A stretch of DNA of 64,000 nucleotides. It comes from JBCBJX01 sp964342855 (GTDB lineage: Bacteria > Pseudomonadota > Alphaproteobacteria > Caulobacterales > Parvularculaceae). Numbering within the stretch: position 1 is the stretch's first letter; each line of letters begins with the position of its first letter. The stretch is taken from contig CAYFIB010000011.1 in NCBI GenBank assembly GCA_964342855.1, positions 1 to 64,000 of the forward strand. Direction: 5' to 3'. Positions 58,405-64,000 of the stretch are shown in pieces. Under the pieces are notes generated by a model. That model saw nothing but the letters and a program-made list of their open reading frames with translations. It made no database searches and had not been told where the DNA came from. The translations under genes were made by a program, and so were the position numbers.

Positions 58405-59027
58405 TGACCCTCGCCCGTTTCGCCCCCGCGCTCGCCTCAATCTGCGCCACCGTCGCGCTTTCGGGCTGCGCCAGCCTTCTCGTCCGCGAGCCGCAGGCCG
58501 ACCCGCAGGCTATCCGCGCCGGCGCCTACGCCCTCGACGAGGCGCACGCGGCGGTGCTCTTCAAGGTGACGCACCTCGGCCTTTCCACCTTCGTCGGCCG
58601 GTTCGAGCGTCTCGAAGCCAGCCTCGATTTCGACGAAACGGACCCGACGGGCGCGACACTGGAGGCCATCATCGACATGACGAGCCTCGACGTCGCCAAT
58701 GACGACTTCGCCGAAACCCTGATGGGCTCCGGCTGGTTCGACGCCGAAACCTATCCGCAGGCGGTGTTTCGGTCGACGCGCATCGAGAAAACGAGCGAGA
58801 CCACCGGCAAGGTCCATGGCGACCTGACGCTCCGCGGCGTGACGAAGCCGATGACGCTGGACGTCACCTTCAACGGCGGCGCGCGCAATCTCCTGACGAC
58901 GCGCTACACCCTCGGCTTCTCGGCCAGCGGAACCATCGACCGCACGGAGTTCGGTCTCGACCGGGTTGCGGGCTTTGTCGGGTCAGATGTGGTTCTGGAG
59001 ATCCACGCGGAGTTCGCACGGCAGTAA
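58404..59027 (+). CDS. YceI-family lipocalin-like lipoprotein
   Basis: 207 residues. The signal peptide ends in the lipobox LSGC (Cys21), so a lipoprotein facing the periplasm is expected; most YceI relatives have a plain signal peptide. The YceI barrel is recognised from YALDEAHAAVLFKVTHLGLS (about 43-62), FVGRFERLEASLDFD, GWFDAETYPQAVFRSTRIE near 112-130, DLTLRGVTKPMTLDVTFNG near 145-163 and EFGLDRVAGFVGSDVVLEI. YceI proteins bind polyprenoid lipids such as octaprenyl quinone precursors, which fits a location behind ubiE and ubiB. Last gene of the run. Confidence 0.93.
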   Translation: MTLARFAPALASICATVALSGCASLLVREPQADPQAIRAGAYALDEAHAAVLFKVTHLGLSTFVGRFERLEASLDFDETDPTGATLEAIIDMTSLDVANDDFAETLMGSGWFDAETYPQAVFRSTRIEKTSETTGKVHGDLTLRGVTKPMTLDVTFNGGARNLLTTRYTLGFSASGTIDRTEFGLDRVAGFVGSDVVLEIHAEFARQ

Positions 59028-59042
59028 GTCGTCCTCCGACGA

Positions 59043-59492
59043 TCAGTCGTCGTCGGCGCCCTCGACGCGGCCTAGGGCGAAGCCGATGGCCGACGGACCG
59101 TCGATCGTCACTTTGGTGCGACGAAAGCTCGGACGGCGCAGGCGCGGCACGACCCCGTTCGAAAAGGCGAACGCCTCTTTCGGCAGGCCGATGCGGTTGC
59201 GGTTCAGGACGCCGTCGCCGTTCGCGTCATGATAGGCGGCGAAGGCGTACTCGCCCGGCTCCAGATGCGAAATGCGGAAGACGGCGACGCCGTTCTCGTC
59301 GATGGGCGCTTCGAGCTTCGCCATCGGCGCTTTGAGGAAGGTTTCCTCATCGGCGTAGATCATCAGGCGAACAGCGCCGACGCGCTCCAGCCCCGTCACG
59401 CGCACCTCGACCGGCGCCGCCGCGGCGAAGGCGGCGGAGGTGATAGCGATCAGGGCCGCGGCTGCGGCTGTTAATTGGCGCGCGAGGGGCAC
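59043..59492 (-). CDS. DUF2141 family exported protein
   Basis: 149 residues from GTG 59492, chosen because GGGAGG lies six bases upstream. The signal peptide ends about AFAAAAP near residue 25. DUF2141 pattern: VEVRVTGLERVGAVRLMIYA near 28-47, FRISHLEPGEYAFAAYHDAN near 73-92 and NGDGVLNRNRIGLPKEAF near 92-109 with an EF-hand-like DxNxDG stretch. Function of the family is unknown; periplasmic. Convergent with the YceI-like gene, 15 bases apart. Confidence 0.87.
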   Translation of the reverse strand: MPLARQLTAAAAALIAITSAAFAAAAPVEVRVTGLERVGAVRLMIYADEETFLKAPMAKLEAPIDENGVAVFRISHLEPGEYAFAAYHDANGDGVLNRNRIGLPKEAFAFSNGVVPRLRRPSFRRTKVTIDGPSAIGFALGRVEGADDD

Positions 59493-59613
59493 GCTTCGCC
59501 TCCCAGAACAAGAGACTTCAATTAGGGTTGAAGGGGCGAGGGCCGCAAGAGCGCGCGGCCCGACCGGCGCGTGATGTGCGCCGCAGGAGGCTAAATAGCA
59601 ACAGGAGAATAAG

Positions 59614-60600
59614 TCAGAGCATGCCCGGGATGATCCGATCGGGCGGCTTATGCCCGTCAGCGAACATGCGGATGTTGATGATGACGCGTTCGCCCATCTC
59701 CATCCGGCTTTCGACCGTCGCCGACGCCATGTGCGGCAGGAGGACGACGTTCGGCGCGGCGGCGAGGATCTCGCTCGGTCTCGGTTCGCCTTCGAAAACA
59801 TCGAGCCCGGCGCCCGCCAATCGCCCCTTCTGGATCATGGAGGCGAGCGCCGCCTCGTCGATGATCTCCGAGCGCGAGACGTTCACGACATAAGCGTGGG
59901 GCTGCAGAAGCTCGAGGCGCCGTCGCGAGAGCAGGTGGAAGGTCGCGGGCGTATGCGGGCAATGGACGGAGACGATGTCGACCCGCGCGAGCATCTGGTC
60001 GAGACTATCCCAATAGGTCGCCTCCAGCTCGTCGGCGACATGCGGGTTCGCGGGCGCGCGATTGTGATAGTGGATTTCCAGCCCGAAAGCCTTCGCCCGC
60101 CGCGCCACCGCCTGCCCGACGCGGCCAAGGCCGATGATGCCGAGCTTCTTCCCGCCGACGCGCCGCCCGAGCATCCAGGTCGGCGACCAGCCGGCGAACC
60201 TGTCGTCCTCCAAGGCGCGCACGCCTTCCACGAGCCGGCGCGGCACCGCAAGAATGAGCGTCATCGCCATATCCGCCGCGTCTTCGGCCAGCACGCCTGG
60301 CGTGTTGGTGACGGTGACGCCGCGTTTCGTCGCCGCCTCGACATCGATATGATCGACCCCCGCGCCGAAATTCGCGATCAGCCGGAGCCGCGAGCCGCAT
60401 TCATCAAAGAACGCCGCATCCAGGTGATCGCCTAGGGTCGTCGCCAGAACATCGTTCTCGCGCGCCGCCGCAAGCAGCTCGTCGCGCGTCAGCGGCGCGT
60501 CGGTGACGTTCATTTCGGCGTCAAAGAGATCGCGCAGCCGCGCCTCGACCGGCTCGGGCAGCTTGCGGGTGACGCGGACGCGAAGAGAGGCGGCGGACAT
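59614..60600 (-). CDS. D-isomer-specific 2-hydroxyacid dehydrogenase (glyoxylate/hydroxypyruvate reductase-like)
   Basis: 328 residues. NAD(P) motif GIIGLGRVGQAVARRAKAFG (154-173), and the catalytic triad Arg243 (VSRSEIID), Glu272 (DVFEGEP) and His290 (LLPHMASATVESR). The pattern GAGVDHIDVEAATKRGVTV near 79-97 is typical of the glyoxylate/hydroxypyruvate reductase group in alphaproteobacteria. Arg181 after the second strand (HNRAP) suggests NADP preference. Physiological substrate inferred only. Cytosolic, leftward, preceded by DUF2141 at a distance of about 120 bases. Confidence 0.92.
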   Translation of the reverse strand: MSAASLRVRVTRKLPEPVEARLRDLFDAEMNVTDAPLTRDELLAAARENDVLATTLGDHLDAAFFDECGSRLRLIANFGAGVDHIDVEAATKRGVTVTNTPGVLAEDAADMAMTLILAVPRRLVEGVRALEDDRFAGWSPTWMLGRRVGGKKLGIIGLGRVGQAVARRAKAFGLEIHYHNRAPANPHVADELEATYWDSLDQMLARVDIVSVHCPHTPATFHLLSRRRLELLQPHAYVVNVSRSEIIDEAALASMIQKGRLAGAGLDVFEGEPRPSEILAAAPNVVLLPHMASATVESRMEMGERVIINIRMFADGHKPPDRIIPGML

Positions 60601-60734
60601 GGCGGTCGCGGAGGTCGCTTCAGGAGACGGTATCCTTAACGGAGCCGCCCGCCGCTTCCTAGCCGCGCGAGCGGTTCGCCGTCTGCGCGCTCTCGATTGC
60701 CCGAAACCGGCGAATCCGATCTAGGTTTTCGGTT

Positions 60735-61259
60735 ATGAAAACATTTCGCGCCTTCGCCGCCGCGTTGATCGCGAGCAGCCTCGCCGCCGCGACGTCCGCA
60801 GCTCAGAGCGCCGACACGCCCTCCGGCTTCCCTGTTCCGCGCTTCGTCAGCCTGAAATCCGAGAAAACGAACGGACGCATCGGGCCCTCTCTGCAGCACG
60901 AGACGCGCTGGCTGGTTCAACGCGAGGGCCTGCCCGTTCTCGTCATCGCGGAGTCCGGCGAAGCCTGGCGCAAGATCCGCGACCCCGAAGGCGATGAGAT
61001 GTGGGTGCATGCGCTTCGCGTCTCCGGCCGAGCGACGGCGATCGTGACCGCCGGCGCGCCCCTCGACGTGCGCCGGTCAGCCGATCCGGCGTCGGATCTC
61101 AAGGCGCGCCTCGCGCCGGGCGTCATTGTTGAAATCCTCAGCTGCGAAGCCGCTCGCTGCAGGGTGAAAGCCGAAGGTCAGCGCGGCTTTGTCGACGCCG
61201 GCCGGCTCTGGGGGCCAACCGATGCGCAAGCCGCCGTTCGTGCGGCGTCGCTCGATTGA
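60735..61259 (+). CDS. Exported SH3-like domain protein
   Basis: 174 residues with a signal peptide (FAAALIASSLAAATSAAQS; cleavage about residue 24). Two SH3-like repeats follow, the first with RFVSLKSEKTNGRIGPSLQH near 38-57 and GEAWRKIRDPEGDEMWVHAL near 76-95, the second with APLDVRRSADPASDLKARLA near 109-128 and GQRGFVDAGRLWG near 150-162. The pair resembles DUF1058-type bacterial SH3 proteins thought to bind cell-wall peptides or other ligands. Function unproven. Rightward, upstream of fabA but with its own terminal gap of about 35 bases. Confidence 0.85.
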   Translation: MKTFRAFAAALIASSLAAATSAAQSADTPSGFPVPRFVSLKSEKTNGRIGPSLQHETRWLVQREGLPVLVIAESGEAWRKIRDPEGDEMWVHALRVSGRATAIVTAGAPLDVRRSADPASDLKARLAPGVIVEILSCEAARCRVKAEGQRGFVDAGRLWGPTDAQAAVRAASLD

Positions 61260-61293
61260 CCGGCCCCGCCGCCACAGGTACCTACCGCCTCCC

Positions 61294-61842
61294 ATGACAG
61301 ATTTCGTTCAGCAATCGAGCTACTCTCGAGACGAGCTTCTCGCCAGCGGACACGGCGAGCTGTTCGGCCCCAAATCGGCGCGCCTGCCGCTGCCGCCCAT
61401 GCTCATGTTCGACCGCATCACGAAGATTTCTTCGGAGGGCGGTTCTTACGGACGCGGGGTGATGGAAGCGGAGCTCGATATCGACCCGTCGCTCTGGTTC
61501 TTCGACTGCCATTTCGAGAGCGATCCAGTCATGCCGGGCTGCCTCGGCCTCGACGCCATGTGGCAGCTCGTCGGGTTCTACCTCACGTGGACGGGAGCGC
61601 CCGGCCGCGGTCGCGCGCTCGGCGCGAAAGAGGTTAAATTTTCAGGCATGGTCCTGCCGGAGGCCAAGAAGGTCTCCTATGTGATCAATATGCGGCGCGT
61701 GATGAACCGGGCCCTTGTGCTCGGCATCGGCGACGGCGAAATGTTCGTCGATGGTCGGAAGATTTACGAAGCGAAAGACCTTCGCGTCGGTCTCTTCACC
61801 GACGAGCAAATGGCGGGTCCCGGCGGGCTCGCCGGCGCTTAA
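61294..61842 (+). CDS. fabA: 3-hydroxydecanoyl-ACP dehydratase/isomerase
   Basis: 182 residues from ATG 61294. Hot-dog-fold enzyme that dehydrates 3-hydroxydecanoyl-ACP and isomerises the product to cis-3-decenoyl-ACP, starting unsaturated fatty acid synthesis. Active-site His73 and Asp87 are in FFDCHFESDPVMPGCLGLDA. The N-terminus SRDELLASGHGELFG and the C-terminus ARDLRVGLF-like AKDLRVGLFTDEQ match FabA. fabB follows after 33 bases in the same direction, the conserved proteobacterial fabA-fabB operon. fabI, often third, is absent here. Confidence 0.98.
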   Translation: MTDFVQQSSYSRDELLASGHGELFGPKSARLPLPPMLMFDRITKISSEGGSYGRGVMEAELDIDPSLWFFDCHFESDPVMPGCLGLDAMWQLVGFYLTWTGAPGRGRALGAKEVKFSGMVLPEAKKVSYVINMRRVMNRALVLGIGDGEMFVDGRKIYEAKDLRVGLFTDEQMAGPGGLAGA

Positions 61843-61875
61843 GGTTCCGAACGCGGCTCGATAGGGAGTACGATC

Positions 61876-63096
61876 ATGCGGCGAGTGGTCATCACCGGCA
61901 TGGGCGTCGTGTCCTCCATCGGCGACAATGTCGCCGAGACGACGCGCAGCCTGATGGACGGCGCTTCCGGCATCACTCATTCGGAAGAATACGCGAGCCT
62001 TGGTTTCCGCTGTCAGGTGTTCGGCAAGCCGAAGATCGATGTGGAAGAGGCCCTCGACCGAAAGACGCGCCGCTTCATGGGGCCGGGCTCGGCCTATAAC
62101 TACATCGCCATGAAAGAGGCGCTCGCCGACGCGAAGCTCTCCGAAGACGAGATTTCCGACGAGCGCATCGGCGTCATCATGGGTTCCGGCGGCCCCTCCG
62201 TCAGCGCCATCGTTCAGGCGGCGGACAAAACCCGCGAAACCGGCGGCACCAAGAAAATCGGCCCGACGCAGGTGCCGAAGGCCATGTGCTCCACCGCTTC
62301 AGCCACCCTCGCCGTGCCGTTCAAAATTCTCGGCCTCAATTATTCGATTTCATCGGCCTGCGCGACGTCGGTTCACTGCGTTGGCGCCGCGTACGAGCAG
62401 ATCGCCTGGGGCAAGCAGGACATGATCTTCGCCGGCGGTTCGGAGGAGCTCGACTGGGCGCTGTCGAACCTCTTCGACGCCATGGGCGCCATGTCGACGA
62501 AGTACAATGACCGCGCCTCCACCGCCTCGCGCGCCTATGACAAGAACCGCGACGGCTTCGTCATCGCGGGCGGCGCGGGCGTCGTGGTGCTTGAAGAACT
62601 TGAGCGCGCGAAGGCGCGCGGCGCGACCATCTATGGCGAGATTACCGGCTATGGCGCGAATTCCGACGGGTACGACATGGTCGCCCCCTCCGGCGAAGGC
62701 GCCGTGCGCTGCATGCGCATGGCCATCGAGACCGCGCGGCGCCCGGTTCAGTACATCAACACCCACGGCACCTCGACGCCGGTGGGCGATGAGCGCGAAG
62801 TCGGCGCCATCAAGGAAGTCTTCGGCGGCGGCGTGCCGCCGTTCTCGGCGACCAAATCCCTCACCGGCCACTCGCTGGGCGCCGTCGGCGCGCAGGAACT
62901 CATCTTCTCGCTCATCATGATGCGCGACCGCTTCCTGACGGCGTCCGCCCACATCGAAGAGCTGGACCCCGAATTCGAGGGTTTGCCCATCGTGCGCGAG
63001 CGCGTCGACAACGCCGAAATCGACTGCTTCCTCACCAACTCCTTCGGCTTCGGCGGCACCAATGGCTGCCTCGTCGTGGAGCGGTTCGAGGGCTGA
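61876..63096 (+). CDS. fabB: 3-oxoacyl-ACP synthase I
   Basis: 406 residues, ATG preceded by AGGGAG. The Cys-His-His active site is complete: Cys162 in ISSACATSVH, His297 in NTHGTSTPVGD and His332 in LTGHSLGAVG. FabB elongates cis-3-decenoyl-ACP and so completes the unsaturated branch begun by FabA. RRVVITGMGVVSSIGDN is the standard start. Cytosolic homodimer. Its stop is followed by a terminator-like hairpin whose U-run is oriented for the opposite strand. Confidence 0.98.
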   Translation: MRRVVITGMGVVSSIGDNVAETTRSLMDGASGITHSEEYASLGFRCQVFGKPKIDVEEALDRKTRRFMGPGSAYNYIAMKEALADAKLSEDEISDERIGVIMGSGGPSVSAIVQAADKTRETGGTKKIGPTQVPKAMCSTASATLAVPFKILGLNYSISSACATSVHCVGAAYEQIAWGKQDMIFAGGSEELDWALSNLFDAMGAMSTKYNDRASTASRAYDKNRDGFVIAGGAGVVVLEELERAKARGATIYGEITGYGANSDGYDMVAPSGEGAVRCMRMAIETARRPVQYINTHGTSTPVGDEREVGAIKEVFGGGVPPFSATKSLTGHSLGAVGAQELIFSLIMMRDRFLTASAHIEELDPEFEGLPIVRERVDNAEIDCFLTNSFGFGGTNGCLVVERFEG

Positions 63097-63098
63097 TC

Positions 63099-63137
63099 AA
63101 AAAAACGCTCCACCCAGAGAATAACTGGATGGAGCGT
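63099..63137 (-). terminator. Rho-independent terminator of the leftward small-membrane-protein cluster
   Basis: ACGCTCCAcCCAG and CTGGaTGGAGCGT pair over 13 positions with one mismatch around the loop AGAATAA. On the minus strand it is followed by seven T residues, so it ends leftward transcription from 63161-64000. It is not a good terminator for fabB. Confidence 0.9.
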
Positions 63138-63160
63138 GGCGGCGCTGGTATGCACGACGA

Positions 63161-63325
63161 TTATCGTCCGCTGGCGATCGCTTTTGATAGAATGATCAGC
63201 GACACAGCGAATGCTAGTGGTCCGCCGACGGCTACGGCTATCGACATGCCATCGACTCCCCTCAGGAACCATGCTGCGCCGACAATCAGGGCGGCCCAGA
63301 ACGCTCCGTGTAACACATGTAGCAT
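63161..63325 (-). CDS. Two-helix membrane microprotein
   Basis: 54 residues from ATG 63325, preceded by GGAGAGA at a good distance. Hydrophobic helices at about 8-22 (AFWAALIVGAAWFL) and 28-49 (MSIAVAVGGPLAFAVSLIIL) are joined by a short RGVDG loop. Function unknown. It is followed by a strong terminator 24 bases after its stop and preceded by another small membrane gene, so it is the last gene of a leftward operon. The coding is supported by the ribosome site and by the hydrophobic pattern; homologues could not be checked. Confidence 0.68.
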   Translation of the reverse strand: MLHVLHGAFWAALIVGAAWFLRGVDGMSIAVAVGGPLAFAVSLIILSKAIASGR

Positions 63326-63367
63326 TTTCTCTCTCCAGGTTTTGAGCGCCGCTCCCCGACGCGGGGT

Positions 63368-63544
63368 TTAGCGTGACTTCGCGATCATGATCGTCGCGAT
63401 TGTTGTCACCAAGCCAAGGATCATGATGAACACCATCGACGACCATTGCGCCGCAGCGTCACCCCAGATGTCGTCGATCACGAAGAGAAACAGTGTCGAC
63501 AGAACGCCTAAGAGCAAAAGTCCAATAGTCAGCCTGATAGCCAT
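63368..63544 (-). CDS. Two-helix membrane microprotein
   Basis: 58 residues from ATG 63544, with AAAGGAAG seven bases upstream. Helices at about 3-22 (IRLTIGLLLLGVLSTLFLFV) and 35-55 (SMVFIMILGLVTTIATIMIA) with an acidic DDIWGDAAAQW loop between; ends KSR. It is sandwiched between two other membrane genes on the same strand, 42 bases before the next. No family recognised; an integral inner-membrane subunit is likely. Confidence 0.68.
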   Translation of the reverse strand: MAIRLTIGLLLLGVLSTLFLFVIDDIWGDAAAQWSSMVFIMILGLVTTIATIMIAKSR

Positions 63545-63573
63545 TGCTGACTTCCTTTCTTTCGAAGTTGGGC

Positions 63574-64000
63574 TCATCGCATTCTCGAGCGACCCGGCAG
63601 ATAGACCGTGCACGCCGCAAGCACGGCGGTGAGAAAAACAAACAGACCGATAGCCGTCGATGCCATCGGGGCCCGATCGATGGGGCTGAAGAGCCAGGCC
63701 GCGACATAGAAAAATCCGCCGACAGTCAGAACACGCCCGACAAATCGTTCCGCCGCCTGAGCGCGTGCTGGATCGCAGAGGCGTTCACTTGGAGCCGGAA
63801 CGTACTTCGGAAGCTGATCGCCGCAGGCGATGAGCACCGCGCCTATGACCGCTCCCACAAACCGCTTGGCGACGGCGCCGTCGGCCAGTCCCCAACTTTT
63901 CAGAAGCGTCGCGATCAGGGCGAAGCCGATCGTCAACGCTGCAAGAAAGAGCGAGCGACTGATCGCGGTTCGTTCGTCGGTTGAGCGCGACCTGAAGCGT
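63574..64000 (-). CDS. Membrane protein, SdpI-like, 5' part beyond window edge
   Basis: At least 141 residues; the frame is open to base 64000 and the visible upstream part (STDERTAISRSLFLAALTIG) looks like genuine protein, so the start is probably outside the window rather than the TTG at 63936. Four hydrophobic segments are visible: SLFLAALTIGFALIATLL, VGAVIGAVLIACGDQLPK, VLTVGGFFYVAAWLF and TAIGLFVFLTAVLAACTVY. The RFVGAVIGAVLIACGDQLPK segment and a later RFVGRVLT repeat resemble the GNxxPK/GxR pattern of SdpI-type membrane proteins, a weak similarity. First visible gene of the leftward cluster. Confidence 0.6.
   Translation of the reverse strand, partial: RFRSRSTDERTAISRSLFLAALTIGFALIATLLKSWGLADGAVAKRFVGAVIGAVLIACGDQLPKYVPAPSERLCDPARAQAAERFVGRVLTVGGFFYVAAWLFSPIDRAPMASTAIGLFVFLTAVLAACTVYLPGRSRMR

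Noticed and set aside
63099..63137. Terminator of fabB
   Set aside because: On the plus strand the stem is preceded by A residues and followed by GGCGG, lacking a U-run; it suits the minus-strand genes instead.
1..64000. tRNA, rRNA or CRISPR loci
   Set aside because: Intergenic gaps were scanned by eye for cloverleaf arms, conserved rRNA stretches and regularly spaced repeats; none was found. A tRNAscan or Infernal search would settle this.

Overview
The window is 64 kb of GC-rich chromosomal DNA. Gene content points to an alphaproteobacterium, probably of the Caulobacterales/Hyphomonadaceae/Parvularculaceae type. The main pointers are a DivL-like PAS pseudokinase (tyrosine where the phospho-accepting histidine should be) close to ahcY, the 180-kDa-class NAD-glutamate dehydrogenase, a TonB receptor of the Xanthomonas/Caulobacter type, the ubiE-ubiB-coaBC-dut order, fabA-fabB, and sequences resembling CtrA sites. 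No rRNA, tRNA, CRISPR array or complete insertion sequence was seen. Most of the window is core metabolism, with short accessory insertions.

Layout. 1-203 is the end of folD. 204-2530 is accessory: two AT-richer secreted-protein genes separated by a strong terminator, then a Phd/VapC toxin-antitoxin pair. 2597-10318 holds a CNNM/CBS membrane protein, purH, a leftward rpe-heparinase-capD group and two small envelope genes. 10426-15806 has an aldo/keto reductase facing the leftward rpmI-rplT-pheS-pheT translation cluster. 16087-18002 has a NYN-domain protein and an exported amidohydrolase; 18059-19381 is a PiT-like permease. 19688-22006 is a tightly overlapping four-gene membrane redox operon (two small membrane proteins, a ferric-reductase-like membrane domain fused to a Rieske domain, and a cysteine-motif protein). 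I consider this operon the best candidate for an undescribed system. 22033-26303 pairs a beta-propeller phytase lipoprotein with a TonB-dependent receptor, a likely phytate-phosphorus acquisition module.

26510-33017 contains ferrochelatase, a histone-deacetylase-fold protein, a divergent GMC oxidoreductase/acyl-CoA ligase pair and an AGE-family epimerase. 33021-34627 is a polysaccharide-export ABC transporter. 34725-36682 is a leftward group (DUF1993, sirtuin, outer-membrane barrel). 36771-39914 holds an LMW phosphatase, ThpR, an epimerase and a PhyH dioxygenase. 40011-45204 holds ahcY behind a palindromic operator candidate, a PEP-CTERM-like protein and divL. 45258-51983 runs to the large NAD-glutamate dehydrogenase. 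51988-53373 is ihfB-ltaE (leftward). 53551-59027 is a compact rightward run: ubiE, ubiB, coaBC, dut, moeB-like and yceI-like. 59043-60600 is leftward (DUF2141, 2-hydroxyacid dehydrogenase). 60735-63096 is an SH3-like protein, fabA and fabB. The right edge (63161-64000, leftward) has three small membrane-protein genes ending at a strong terminator; the first runs off the window.

Three intergenic inverted-repeat families typical of alphaproteobacteria (5324-5465, 11481-11565, 37271-37394) sit between convergent or unrelated genes.
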